Assembly (NCBI GenBank): GCA_963776845.1 | Contig: CAVZOJ010000008.1 | Coordinates: forward strand, 124,001-188,000 | DNA: 64,000 nucleotides | Direction: 5' to 3' | Source: Roseitranquillus sp963776845 | GTDB lineage: Bacteria > Pseudomonadota > Alphaproteobacteria > Rhodobacterales > Rhodobacteraceae | In this document: in pieces, positions 26,281-34,541 of the stretch | How positions within the stretch are numbered: the first letter of the stretch is position 1 | Layout: every line of letters starts with the position of its first letter | Notes under the pieces: generated by a model | Seen by the model: only the letters and a program-made list of their open reading frames with translations | Database searches by the model: none | What the model was told of the DNA's origin: nothing | Position numbers and translations under genes: made by a program

Positions 26281-26707
26281 TGCTATGTCAGTGCCGAACG
26301 AGAGGCGGCCTTCGCCGCGCCGGGCAAGATCTGGGGTGTCATGCGGAAAGCCCCCAAGGGCGGCCGGCTGCACCCGATCGACGCGCAGATCAACCGGATC
26401 ATTTCCAGCGTGCGGGCCAAGGTCGAGCATCCCTTCAGGGTGATCAAACGCCAGTTCGGTCACGTGAAGACCCGCTACCGCGGCCTCGCCAAGAACCGTG
26501 CCCAGCTCTTCACCCTCTTCGCGCTCGGAAACCTCTTCCTGGTCAGACGACGGCTGCTGGCATGAGGGGCGAGTCCGTCCAAAAACCGCCAAACCGCCGG
26601 AGTGGCCACCCTGAAGCCGCGAAACCGGCCATCCACAGCCTGTTTCCCAGCCCAAGGGGGATCACGTCGACGTCTCGGCGCAGCCGAACGCGTTCATCAG
26701 ACGTTCC
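25721..26707 (+). pseudogene. IS5-family transposase, copy c, N-terminally truncated
   Basis: It is open from PPMPLETMLRVHFLQNWYAL (25777) to the stop at 26565. The DDE signatures are VDATIIDAPSSTKNKAGARD, AHVGVDADSGVVHSLETSTA and VKTRYRGLAKNRAQLFTLFA. The first ~75 codons are missing at the junction with IS30a. The right inverted repeat is CGTTCATCAGACGTTCC (26691-26707). It has no R44 insert, so its VWADKCYVSAEREAAF shows what the uninterrupted IS5 gene looks like. It is related to, but distinct from, copies a and b. Confidence 0.85.
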
Positions 26708-26712
26708 TTAAT

Positions 26713-26806
26713 GTGACAGCTCCCGCAGCACTTCTCGCGCACCTTTCGCAAGTTCACCGGCGTAACTCCGACGAGCTATCGCCGTGCCGCGGCGGTCGGC
26801 GAGTGA
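26713..26806 (+). pseudogene. AraC-family regulator, C-terminal remnant
   Basis: Encodes PQHFSRTFRKFTGVTPTSYR then RAAAVGE and a stop, the second HTH of an AraC/XylS regulator. All upstream sequence was lost to IS5c. It may once have regulated the outer-membrane protein gene that follows. Confidence 0.7.
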
Positions 26807-26951
26807 GCCTCTGCCGCCGAGAGAGCAGCACAGGCGTCTACGTCCGTCTTCCGGCGGCCGCGACCCCGTCTTTTGGCGCGCAATGGTCAGATCCGCGGAC
26901 CAAGGACATGCAGCGTTGCCGCGATGCGCGGTCGCGACGGGGGCGTTTTCC

Positions 26952-27680
26952 ATGAACACGAAGGTGATTGCAGGCGGCATTCTGCTGGCTGCAGGACCCG
27001 CATCCGCACAGGACTGGACGTTCTCCGCCTCCCTCTACGGCTGGGTTCCGGGCTTGTCGGCGAGCGTCGACACGCGGTTCGGCGAGGTCGAATCGGAGGC
27101 CAGCGGCGGCGACGCACTCGATGCCCTGGACATGGCGTTCATGGGAACGCTCGAAGCGCGGGACGACCGCTGGGGCCTGATCGGCGACCTGCTCTACGCC
27201 AAGCTCTCCACCGATGCAGACTCGCCGCTCGACCTGCGGTTCAGCGATGCGGACCTCGAGACGGAGGTCACCGCCTTCAGCGGCTACGCCCTCTACCGCA
27301 CCTACGAGGACGCACGTGTCATCCTCGATGCCGGCGGCGGCGTCCGGGCCTTCGGCGTCGGCGTCGACGTCCGTCTCGACTCCGCCGACAGCCGCCCGGA
27401 CTTCGATGTGAGCCGGGACGAGAGCTGGGCGGTGCCGCTGGTCGCCGCGCGCGCCATCGTGCCGTTCAACGACAAATGGTTCGCCACGGCCTTCGTCGAC
27501 GGCGGACTGACCGCCGACGACACCACGTGGCAGGTCTTTGGCAGCGTCGGCTACCGTTTCGACGAGCGTTGGTCGACGCAGCTCGGCTACCGCCACATGG
27601 CGATCGAGAAGGACTTCGGCGACAACGACGTCACCATCGACCTCTCCGGACCGCTGATCGGCGTCGCGGCACGTTTCTGA
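26952..27680 (+). CDS. Outer-membrane beta-barrel protein
   Basis: 242 aa. An N-terminal Sec signal (MNTKVIAGGILLAAGPASA, predicted cleavage before QDW) is followed by alternating amphipathic strands (DWTFSASLYGWVPGLSASVD; WSTQLGYRHMAIEKDF) and a C-terminal strand ending in Phe (LIGVAARF), the usual signal for outer-membrane insertion. No specific channel family is recognised; it resembles small OmpW/Omp25-type barrels. It lies 46 nt upstream of the DUF2092 gene and is probably co-transcribed with it. Confidence 0.7.
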   Translation: MNTKVIAGGILLAAGPASAQDWTFSASLYGWVPGLSASVDTRFGEVESEASGGDALDALDMAFMGTLEARDDRWGLIGDLLYAKLSTDADSPLDLRFSDADLETEVTAFSGYALYRTYEDARVILDAGGGVRAFGVGVDVRLDSADSRPDFDVSRDESWAVPLVAARAIVPFNDKWFATAFVDGGLTADDTTWQVFGSVGYRFDERWSTQLGYRHMAIEKDFGDNDVTIDLSGPLIGVAARF

Positions 27681-27726
27681 ACCGGAGCGTCTCACCGTAT
27701 CTTCAACTCAACACGCGAGGACCTAG

Positions 27727-28521
27727 ATGCTGCATGCAACCCACAGACAGGCGGAGCGGACGGCCGGGCTTGTCCTGGCTCTCACGACGGTGGTCGCCAT
27801 CCCAGGCTACGCCTGCGCCGACGAGTCCGACGCTCGCGCGATATTCGGCGCGATGTCCGAATATCTCGCGGCACAGACCACCTTTTCCTTCGACTACGAC
27901 TCGAGCCTCGAGGTTGTGACGACGGACGGACAGAAGCTGTCGCTGGCAAGTTCGGGCAAAGTTGCTGTGGCGCGACCCGACCGGCTTCACGTGACGCGGA
28001 CCGGCGGCTTCGCCTCGGTCGAGGCGACGTTCGACGGGACTTCGCTCACGTTCCTCAACAGGGACGCGAACGTCTACTCTCGCGTCGAGGCGCCGGGCAC
28101 GATCGAGTCGGTGATCGACGAACTGCGTCAGACCTACGACCGCCCGCTTCCGGCGGCGGACCTCCTTCTCGCCGACGTCGAAGCAGCCCTGATGCCTCTC
28201 GTCAACGACGTGAAGGATTTGGGAAGCGGGGTGATCGGCGGCGTCGAGTGCGATCATCTGGCGTTCCGGGCAGAAGATGTCGACTGGCAGATCTGGATCA
28301 ACCAGGGTGACCGCCCGTATCCTTGCCAGTACGTGATCACCGACGTCTCCACGTCCGGCTGGCCGCAATATACGATCGTTGTGCGGAACTGGGCAACCGG
28401 GGCGGACGCGGAGACAGCCGATGGCATCGACCTGCCGCCGGACGCGACCGAGGTCGATGTGTCCGAAGTGCCAGACTTCGACGAGTTGGCGGGGATCTAC
28501 AGCATGGCGGGAGCGAAGTGA
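27727..28521 (+). CDS. DUF2092-domain periplasmic protein
   Basis: 264 aa with an N-terminal signal (LVLALTTVVAIPGYACADES). The body matches what I know of DUF2092: conserved LAAQTTFSFDYDSSLEVVTT, a LolA-like half-barrel with RPDRLHVTR and TFDGTSLTFLN, a conserved CDHLAFRAEDVDWQIWINQG and an end in VSEVPDFDELA. The family resembles LolA lipoprotein carriers but its role is unknown. It overlaps the next small gene by one base. Confidence 0.8.
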   Translation: MLHATHRQAERTAGLVLALTTVVAIPGYACADESDARAIFGAMSEYLAAQTTFSFDYDSSLEVVTTDGQKLSLASSGKVAVARPDRLHVTRTGGFASVEATFDGTSLTFLNRDANVYSRVEAPGTIESVIDELRQTYDRPLPAADLLLADVEAALMPLVNDVKDLGSGVIGGVECDHLAFRAEDVDWQIWINQGDRPYPCQYVITDVSTSGWPQYTIVVRNWATGADAETADGIDLPPDATEVDVSEVPDFDELAGIYSMAGAK

Positions 28522-28727
28522 TGATGAGAAGAATTGGAATTGTCGCGCTGGCGACGTTGCTGGCTTTTCCCTTGCTGGAGATGAGCGAGACTTTCGCCTT
28601 GACGGGTAGCCCGGGCCTTGCGCAGGCAGCCCAGGCCCGCGTCGGGCGTCCCCTCACTCCGGTCAGCGTCGCCGGCGTCGGACGCCGGACGGTGCGGCGC
28701 TGCGCAGTGGGCGTCTACGACTGTTGA
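28521..28727 (+). CDS. Small secreted protein following DUF2092
   Basis: 68 aa: signal sequence MMRRIGIVALATLLAFPLLE, then a short mature region with GRPLTPVSVAGVGRRTVRR and CAVGVYDC at the end. Such small proteins commonly follow DUF2092 genes in alphaproteobacteria (recollection, not tested here). The start ATG shares its A with the DUF2092 stop, implying translational coupling. Confidence 0.65.
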   Translation: MMRRIGIVALATLLAFPLLEMSETFALTGSPGLAQAAQARVGRPLTPVSVAGVGRRTVRRCAVGVYDC

Positions 28728-28776
28728 CCGTCACCTCCCGGGCCGAGGTACGACCCTGACATGCGAGCGTCGAAGC

Positions 28777-28802
28777 GGCCGCACATCCCAAGATGTGCGG
28801 CC
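28777..28802 (+). terminator. Hairpin after the DUF2092 operon
   Basis: An 11-bp perfect stem, GGCCGCACATC (28777-28787) and GATGTGCGGCC (28792-28802), with loop CCAA, lies 50 nt after the last stop. No U-run follows. It is the likely transcript end for 26952-28727. Confidence 0.7.
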
Positions 28803-28913
28803 TGTGTCTCACCTGTTCGAACGGACGCTTGCCGGTTGATTATCCATGACCTAGAGCGCTGACCCACGGCTACGCACTGCAGAAGCCAGGATTTCATGAA
28901 TGATCCGACCCTT

Positions 28914-29777
28914 AGAGGGTGTGTGAGAAGGTCGCCACCATGGCGTCCAGGCACATGTTCTCGTCGAGAACAACGCGGGAGACCATTGTACCACCTGTCT
29001 ATCCGACCGACCTGACCGATGCTCAAAGGGCGTTGATCGCGCCACATCTTCCTGCTCCTCGGCGCGGTGGGAGGCCGCGGCGGACGGACCTGCGAGCGGT
29101 CGTGAACGAGATCTTCTACTTGCTGCGTACCGGCTGCCAGTGGCGGCTGTTGCCGAAGGACTTTCCGCCATGGGGACGATCTGGTGGTACTTTCGTCGCT
29201 GGCGGCTCGACGGCGTCTGGACCCGATTGCATCGCGCGCTCTACCGCGCAGCCCGGCGACATGCCGGCAGGCGGCCCGATCCTACGGTGGCGATCATGGA
29301 CAGCCAGTCTGTGAAGACGACCGAAAGGGGGGTGGCTTTGACGGCCACAAGCGTATCAAGGGACGCAAGCGCCAGATGCTCGTTGAAACACAGGGCTTTC
29401 TCATTGCGTGCCGCGTCGATCCGGCTGGAATCTCCGATCGGCGTGCCGCTCGCGGCCTGACCGACGGACTCGCGCCGCTTTGGCCGAAGATCCACACCGT
29501 GATTGCCGACGCCGGCTATGAGAGCAAAGCGCTGGCGGGAGAGATGAAGGATCGGAACGACTGGCACCTGCGGATCGTCAAGCGTCAGGAGCAGGCCTTC
29601 AAGATCGCCGGGCTGAACTGGATCGTCGAGCGCAGCTTCGCATGGCTCGGCCGGCATCGCGGAATGTCCAAGGACTACGAGTACAGCGTGCAAACGTCGG
29701 AGACGCTGGTCACCATCGCCGCGTGTGCCCACATGCTTCGCCGCCTCGCGCCGAGATGACTTCTCACACACCCTCTA
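28914..29777 (+). mobile_element. IS5-family (IS427 group) element with intact ends
   Basis: Inverted repeats GAGGGTGTGTGAGAAG (28914-28929) and CTTCTCACACACCCTC (29760-29775) are flanked by TA on both sides, the usual IS427 target. The right flank continues in IS30 sequence, at the same point where IS30a reads ctctaagtcc. The left flank is not IS30, so a rearrangement followed insertion. Confidence 0.85.
28955..29759 (+). pseudogene. IS427-group transposase (two frameshifts)
   Basis: The N-terminal half reads VPPVYPTDLTDAQRALIAPH and LRTGCQWRLLPKDFPPWG. A base is missing near 29170, after which TIWWYFRRWRLDGVWTRLHR and TVAIMDSQSVKTTE (catalytic Asp) follow. A second indel near 29330 leads into FDGHKRIKGRKRQMLVETQG, VIADAGYESK and VERSFAWLGRHRGMSKDYEY (catalytic Glu). 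In this IS group OrfA/OrfB frameshifting is normal for one junction, but two breaks suggest decay. Confidence 0.85.
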
Positions 29778-30400
29778 AGTCCGGCCTCTCCAAGGAGCTC
29801 TACCGCCACCTCCCGGAGCACCGCCGGCGACGTCGGCCACGGGCCGCGCGACGGCACCACGGCGTGCGGTTCTCCAACGAGGTCAGCATTGCGCAGCGCC
29901 CCGATATCATTGGCCGGCGCACCGAGTAGAAGCTGACCTCGTCATGTTCCGCAAGGAGTTCGGCAAGACGAACCTCGCCTCCGTGGTCGAGCGCGTCAGC
30001 CGGTTCACGCTCCTGCCGAAAAACCGCGACCGGCAGTCCAGGCCGGTCATGGAGGCGCCGATCTCCGGCCTCGCGGCCCTGCTCTTGACGGCGCGCCGCT
30101 CGATCACCTTCGACCGCGGCGACCCGCGTTCACCGCCTGGCCGCATTTGCAGGCCGGGCTCGGCGTCCAGACCTGGTTCTACGATCCGCAGTCGCCCTGG
30201 CAGAAAGGCACCGTCGAGAACACCAACGGAGGCTCCGCCGCTACCTGCCGCGCCAGGTCGATCCCACGGCGCTCACAGATCGATCTCTGAGGTCGATCTG
30301 CGACCGCCTCAACGCCACACCCCGGAAATGCCTCGGCTACCGGACACCGGCCGAGGTGTTCCGCGAGAAGATGATGGAGGCCATCAGCTCAGGCACCTAA
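29778..30400 (+). pseudogene. IS30-family transposase, copy b, 3' part
   Basis: Encodes the same C-terminal region as IS30a (FRKEFGKTNLASVVERVSRF onward), with the same TAG at 29927-29929 and extra frameshifts near 30120 and 30225 that destroy the end of the DDE domain. Confidence 0.85.
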
Positions 30401-30959
30401 GCTGGACGTACAGAAACTGCACTTCGGCGAGAGCCCACAGGGCGGGCGCCCGCCGATGCCGCTGGAGACGATGCTGCGGGTCCACTTTCTCCAGAACTGG
30501 TATGCGCTGAGCGATCCGATGGCCGAGGAGATGCTCTACGACAGCGAGGCGATGCGCCGGTTTGCCGGGATCGAGCTCGGGGATGACCGCGTACCGGACG
30601 AGACGACCATCCTGAACTTCCGCCACCTGCTGGAGCGGCGCAGCCTGACCGAGTCGATCGTCGCGGAGGTGAACGTGCACCTGGCCGACAAGGGCATCAC
30701 GCTGCGCTCGGGCACGCTGGTCGATGCGACCATCATCGACGCGCCGTCGTCGACGAAGAACAAGGCCGGGGCGCGCGACCCCGAGATGTCGTCCACGAAG
30801 AAGGGCAACGACTGGTATTTCGGCATGAAGGCGCATGTCGGCGTCGATGCCGACAGCGGCGTGGTGCACAGCCTCGAGACCTCGACGGCCAAGGTGCATG
30901 ACAGCCGGGTCTGGGACGAACTCCTGCATGGCGAGGAGACCTCGCTCTGGGCCGACAAG
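30401..30959 (+). pseudogene. IS5-family transposase, copy d, truncated at both ends
   Basis: Encodes PLETMLRVHFLQNWYALSDP through TSLWADK, then is cut by the IS21b end. Its sequence is nearly the same as IS5c. Confidence 0.85.
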
Positions 30960-31055
30960 GTGTTGTTTTCCGCTGAGAACTGACCCGGGTTTTCCATCGA
31001 GAAGTGGCGCGCCTGAAGGTTTATGGTCGTCGGTTCAGGTCTGGGTCAATGCCGG

Positions 31056-31824
31056 TCATCCCTCCTTCCTCCTGCTTGCCGCCTCGGCGCTGGCCCTGAA
31101 GCGGAAGCTGTCGTTTCCGGTCTCGAGGATGTGGCAGCGGTGGGTCAGGCGATCGAGGAGAGCGGTGGTCATCTTGGCGTCGCCGAAGACCGTGGCCCAT
31201 TCGCTGAAGCTGAGATTGGTTGTGATGGCGACGCTGGTGCGTTCGTAGAGCCTGCTCAGAAGATGAAAGAGCAAGGCCCCGCCTGTGGCACTGAACGGCA
31301 GGTAGCCGAGCTCGTCGAGGATCACGAGGTCGGCGCGCATGAGGCTCTCTGCGATCTTCCCCGCTATGCCCTTTGCCTTCTCTTGCTCGAGCATGTTGAC
31401 GAGTTCGACGGTGGAGAAGAACCGGACCTTCTTCCGGTGATGCTCGATGGCCTGGACGCCAAGCGCCGTCGCGACGTGGGTCTTGCCGGTGCCTGGCCCG
31501 CCGATCAGGACGACGTTGTGGCCGCCGTCGATAAACTCGCCCCGGTGCAGCTGGCGGACCAGCCTCGTTGATCTCGCTGGCTGCGAAGTCGAACCCTGCC
31601 AGGTCCTTGTAGGCCGGGAAGCGCGCGGCCTTGAGGTGATAGGCGATGGACCGGACTTCGCGTTCAGCGACCTCGGCCTTCAGCAGTTGCGACAGGATCG
31701 GAACGGCCGCTTCGAAGGCGGGCGAGCCCTGTTCGATGAGGTCCTCGACGGCCTGAGCCATCCCGTACATCTTCAGGCTGCGCATCATGATGACGATAGC
31801 GGCGCTGGCGGGATCATGACGCAT
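31056..31824 (-). pseudogene. istB: IS21 IstB ATPase (one frameshift)
   Basis: It begins MRHDPASAAIVIMMRSLKMY (ATG 31824, overlapping the istA stop) and continues LKAEVAEREVRSIAYHLKAA and FDFAASEINEA. A small indel near 31565 shifts the frame. The Walker A (GGPGTGKTHVATALG) and Walker B (LVILDELGYLPFSATGGALL) are present in the second frame, as are SVAITTNLSFSEWATVFGD and LTHRCHILETGNDSFRF. It would be a normal ~256-aa IstB if corrected. Confidence 0.85.
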
Positions 31825-32489
31825 GGCGCGCCCCCTGTTTCCGGCCGCGCAGGCCGTCATAGCGCGCGACATTCGCCTTGGGCTCCTCGAGCAGCGCCAG
31901 ACCCGTTGGCGGCGCGACCTCGGGCGTGCCCGTAGGGCTTTCGTCGATCAGCCGGTGCAGCAGATTGAGCACATGGGTCTTGGTCGGCACCCCGGCCTCA
32001 AGCGCCAATTCCACCGCACAAAGCACCGCTTCTTCGTCGTGCTGCAGCACCAGGGCGAGGATCTCCACCATCTCCCTGTCGCCGCCCGGGTGTTTCAGCA
32101 GATGCTGCTGGAGGCGCCGGAAGGCCTCGGGCAACTCGGCAAAAAGGCGCGTTCGCCATAGGTCTCGAACCGATGGCGACACCATGGCTCACTGTGCAGC
32201 GCGCCGGGCTTTCGTTGGATCACGGCCAGGTAGTGGCGCCAGTCATGGATCGTCCGGGGAAGCAGGTGATGCGAGCGCTGGATCACCCGCGGGTGCTCGC
32301 AGACGATCTGCCCCTCGGCCGCGACCACGAGCCGGTCGGGGTAGATCCGCAGGCTGACCGGTCGGTTGGCGAACGACGCCGGGACGCTATAGCGGCTCCG
32401 CTCGAAGCTGATCAGACAGGTCGGCGACACCCGCTTGCTCTGCTCGACGAAGCCGTCAAAGGCCGGCGCGGTTCGGTGGACACCGCGCC
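31814..32489 (-). pseudogene. istA: IS21 IstA, C-terminal part, with R44 insert
   Basis: From the right it encodes AFDGFVEQSKRVSPTCLISF, RYSVPASFANRPVSLRIYPD, IHDWRHYLAVIQRKPGAL, the R44 insert (32149-32192), then FAELPEAFRRLQQHLLKHPG and GVPTKTHVLNLLHRLIDESP to the stop at 31814. The N-terminal HTH and most of the DDE domain are missing. Without the insert the frame from GAL to FAEL would be continuous. Confidence 0.85.
32149..32192 (-). repeat. R44 palindromic insert 8 (in istA, IS21b)
   Basis: 44 nt. On the minus strand: GTGAGCCATG-GTGTCGCCAT-CGGTTCGAGA-CCTATGGCGA-ACGC. The stem is CGCCAT-GGT/ACC-ATGGCG with loop TCGAG. Flanks are GCGCTGCACA and GCCTTT; about 7 nt (ATGGCGC) are expected between them in uninterrupted copies. 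Confidence 0.8.
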
Positions 32490-32801
32490 CCGCATCCGGT
32501 GAAGATGCTCAGCGACAACGGCTCGCCCTACACCGCCCGCGACACGCGCATCTTCGCCAGCCAGCTCGGCCTGAGGCCCTGCTTCACGCCGGTGAAGAGC
32601 CCGGAAAGCAACGGCATCTCGGAGGCATTCGTGAACACGCTGAAGCGCGACTACGTGCGCGTCACGCCGTTACCGGACGCTCAAGCCGTCCTCGACCTCG
32701 TCGGCGGGTGGATCGAGGATTACAACGACAACCACCCGCACTCAGGGCTGAAGATGCGCTCGCCTCGCGAATTCATCACAGCTCAAACCGCAACCACCTG
32801 A
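32490..32801 (+). pseudogene. IS3-family (IS2-like) OrfB, C-terminal remnant
   Basis: Encodes KMLSDNGSPYTARDTRIFAS (second catalytic Asp), FTPVKSPESNGISEAFVNTL (catalytic Glu) and WIEDYNDNHPHSGLKMRSPR to the stop. The upstream two thirds of the integrase domain are missing. Confidence 0.85.
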
Positions 32802-32896
32802 GTGTCCGGCGAAACGGGGGCAAGATCACGAGCGTGGCCCCAGACCAGACCGATCGCGCCGGTGACAGCGGCGGCGTCGGGGTGCGATCGGGCGAT

Positions 32897-33136
32897 CTAC
32901 TGGCGGAGTGTGACAACCAGAACTACGAGCGCCAGCGCGTTCACCACGTAGATCAGCGAGTTCCAGGCGATCAGCACCCCCGGCCGTTCGGCGATGAAGG
33001 CTGCGACGGCGGCGGCGTCGATCTCGTCCGTTCCGTAGCGCAGCGGGGCGAGCACGGTGACAAGCAGGACGAAGCCCGCAAGGTAGGTCGCGGCGCAGGT
33101 CAGAGCAGCGAGGCCGCCGGCTGTGCGGAGGGTCAT
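32897..33136 (-). pseudogene. Small membrane protein, C-terminally truncated
   Basis: 79 residues with two or more membrane helices (GGLAALTCAATYLAGFVLLV; SLIYVVNALALVVLVVTL). The ATG overlaps the stop of the SDR-like gene upstream by 4 nt, so they were one operon. The end is lost near the IS3 fragment (the reading frame runs into a stop soon after VVTLRQ). It may be a DUF4386-like protein; the identification is weak. Confidence 0.5.
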
Positions 33137-33732
33137 GGGCGGGGTCCTTCAGGTTGGCGTTTCACCTCAGTGGCGAGGGTCGCGAAGAGATCGGTAAGCC
33201 GCTGCGTCCCGAACCGAGGCGCAACCATGTCCATGCCGAGCGCGGTCAGGAAGAAACGGGCCGGGCCGCTCATCCGCCGGGGCAGGATCGGCAGGACGGC
33301 GAGGGCAGCGCGACGCAGGGCGTCCGGCAGGTGCGTGATGCGCGGCGCGGTCCCGAGCGCGGCGAAGGCGGCGCGGGTGATCTCGTCCTGCGTCATCACG
33401 TCGGGTCCGCCGATCTCGGCCCAGACCCGGCCCGCGTCGGTCGCGTCAGCGAACGCCCTGGCCAGATCGGCGCCGTGAATGGGGTTGAGGCGATGCGTCC
33501 CTTCCCCGAAAAGCCAGACGCGGCCCTTGCGCGCCATCGCCAGGATCTCTTCCATGTGCGAGACGTAGCCGGTGGGCGCGATCACCGTCGCAGGCATGTC
33601 GGAGGCATGAAGCGCGTCCACGAAGGCGGACTTGGCGTCGACGAGCGGCACGCCCGCCATGGCATTCATGACATGAACGTAGGCGAAGCGCCCGACATCC
33701 GCAGCCTCGGCCTCGCGCAGTAGGGTGGCCTA
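33133..33732 (-). pseudogene. NAD(P)H-binding/SDR-like oxidoreductase, C-terminal part
   Basis: The frame is open from the IS6 fragment (about 33732, EAADVGRFAYVHV) to the stop at 33133. It includes AFVDALHASDMPATVIAPTG, NPIHGADLARAFADATDAGR and DVMTQDEITRAAFAALGT, typical of NmrA/atypical-SDR NAD(P)-binding proteins. The N-terminal GxxGxxG half was removed by the IS6 insertion. An internal Met (33669) is not a natural start. Confidence 0.75.
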
Positions 33733-33742
33733 GCCTCTCGCG

Positions 33743-33960
33743 ATGAGCAAGCGCAGCGCGTTTCGGTATTTCAAGACGTCGCCCGAGGTCATCCGGCTGG
33801 CGGTGATGCTGTACATCCGCTTCCCGCTGTCGTTGCGGAACGTCGAGGATCTGCTGCATGAGCGCGGGATCGACGTGAGCCACGAGGCGGTTCGCTTCTG
33901 GTGGCACCGCTTCGGGCCGATGTTCGCGTCCAAGATCGGACGGTGCTCCAGATGCATCGC
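33743..33960 (+). pseudogene. IS6-family transposase, N-terminal remnant
   Basis: SKRSAFRYFKTSPEVIRLAV, RFPLSLRNVEDLLHERGIDV and AVRFWWHRFGPMFASKI are the IS6/IS26 N-terminus. Similarity ends after IG, and the DDE domain is missing. Confidence 0.85.
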
Positions 33961-34024
33961 TCCGCCACGGCGAGGTCGCTGGCTCCTGCGGGGACGCAAT
34001 ACGACTGTCGAGCTGGCGAAGCGG

Positions 34025-34468
34025 CTACCGGGCGAGGTCTGTCAGGCATTTCCTGAGGACTCGCTCTTCGTCCGGCGTGAAGCGTGCGGACAATGCCCGA
34101 TCGTATTCCGAGGCGGTGCGAGAGAGCTTGCGATAGGCGCCGAGGCCTGACGGCGTCAGAGAAAGCGATTCGACGCGGCGGTCCGATCCGGACGCAGTCC
34201 GAGTGAGAAAGCGCTTCTGCTCCAGCGCGGCGACAGCCCGCGAGATCTTCGTCTTGTGGATCTTTGCACGGGCGCCGAATTCGGTCGCGGTCATGTTCCC
34301 GTAGCGGCCGAGATGGACGAGGACGCGCCATTCGGTGCGCAACATGCCGTATTCGTCCTTGTACGTCGACTGGAAGCCGGCGCTGGCGGCCTCCGCCGCC
34401 TGGTTGAGCATGTATGGCAGGAACGCGGTCAGGTTGAAGTCGGGCGGCGTGGGGGTCTTTTTTGTCAT
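34025..34468 (-). CDS. MarR-family regulator divergent from hmgA
   Basis: 147 aa with a winged helix: MLRTEWRVLVHLGRYGNMTA, then FGARAKIHKTKISRAVAALE (recognition helix) and RTASGSDRRVESLSLTPSGL (wing). It starts at 34468 and faces hmgA across a 73-nt AT-rich gap with an inverted repeat. MarR proteins in this position usually repress the catabolic operon and release on an aromatic ligand. It is the likely regulator of 34542-43542. Confidence 0.88.
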   Translation of the reverse strand: MTKKTPTPPDFNLTAFLPYMLNQAAEAASAGFQSTYKDEYGMLRTEWRVLVHLGRYGNMTATEFGARAKIHKTKISRAVAALEQKRFLTRTASGSDRRVESLSLTPSGLGAYRKLSRTASEYDRALSARFTPDEERVLRKCLTDLAR

Positions 34469-34485
34469 GACGTACGTTTTGACCG

Positions 34486-34514
34486 TTGTTAGTTACAAAA
34501 TCAACTTTTAACAA
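34486..34514. promoter_or_regulatory. Inverted repeat between marR and hmgA (operator candidate)
   Basis: TTGTTA (34486-34491) and TAACAA (34509-34514) flank the complementary triplets GTT/AAC in an AT-rich core. The gap between the two divergent starts is only 73 nt, so binding here could control both promoters. Confidence 0.55.
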
Positions 34515-34541
34515 AGCAATCAATTGGAGGGGGAGACCACG

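Larger units (their letters stand above)
29776..30959 (+). repeat. Segmental duplication, copy 2
   Basis: Second copy of 25098-26280. The IS30 part (29778-30400) carries additional indels near 30120 and 30225. The IS5 part (IS5d, 30401-30959) stops abruptly at gccgacaag, where IS21b begins. Confidence 0.8.
30960..32489. mobile_element. IS21-family element b, partial
   Basis: The right (istB-side) end TGTTGTTTTCCGCTGAGAAC starts at 30961. istB and the last third of istA follow on the minus strand. The istA side is truncated at about 32489 by an IS3 fragment. Confidence 0.8.

Noticed and set aside
31565..31605. TCGAACCC in istB as an R44 copy
   Set aside because: It encodes the normal AGFDFAASEINEA segment, and the rest of the R44 consensus is missing.
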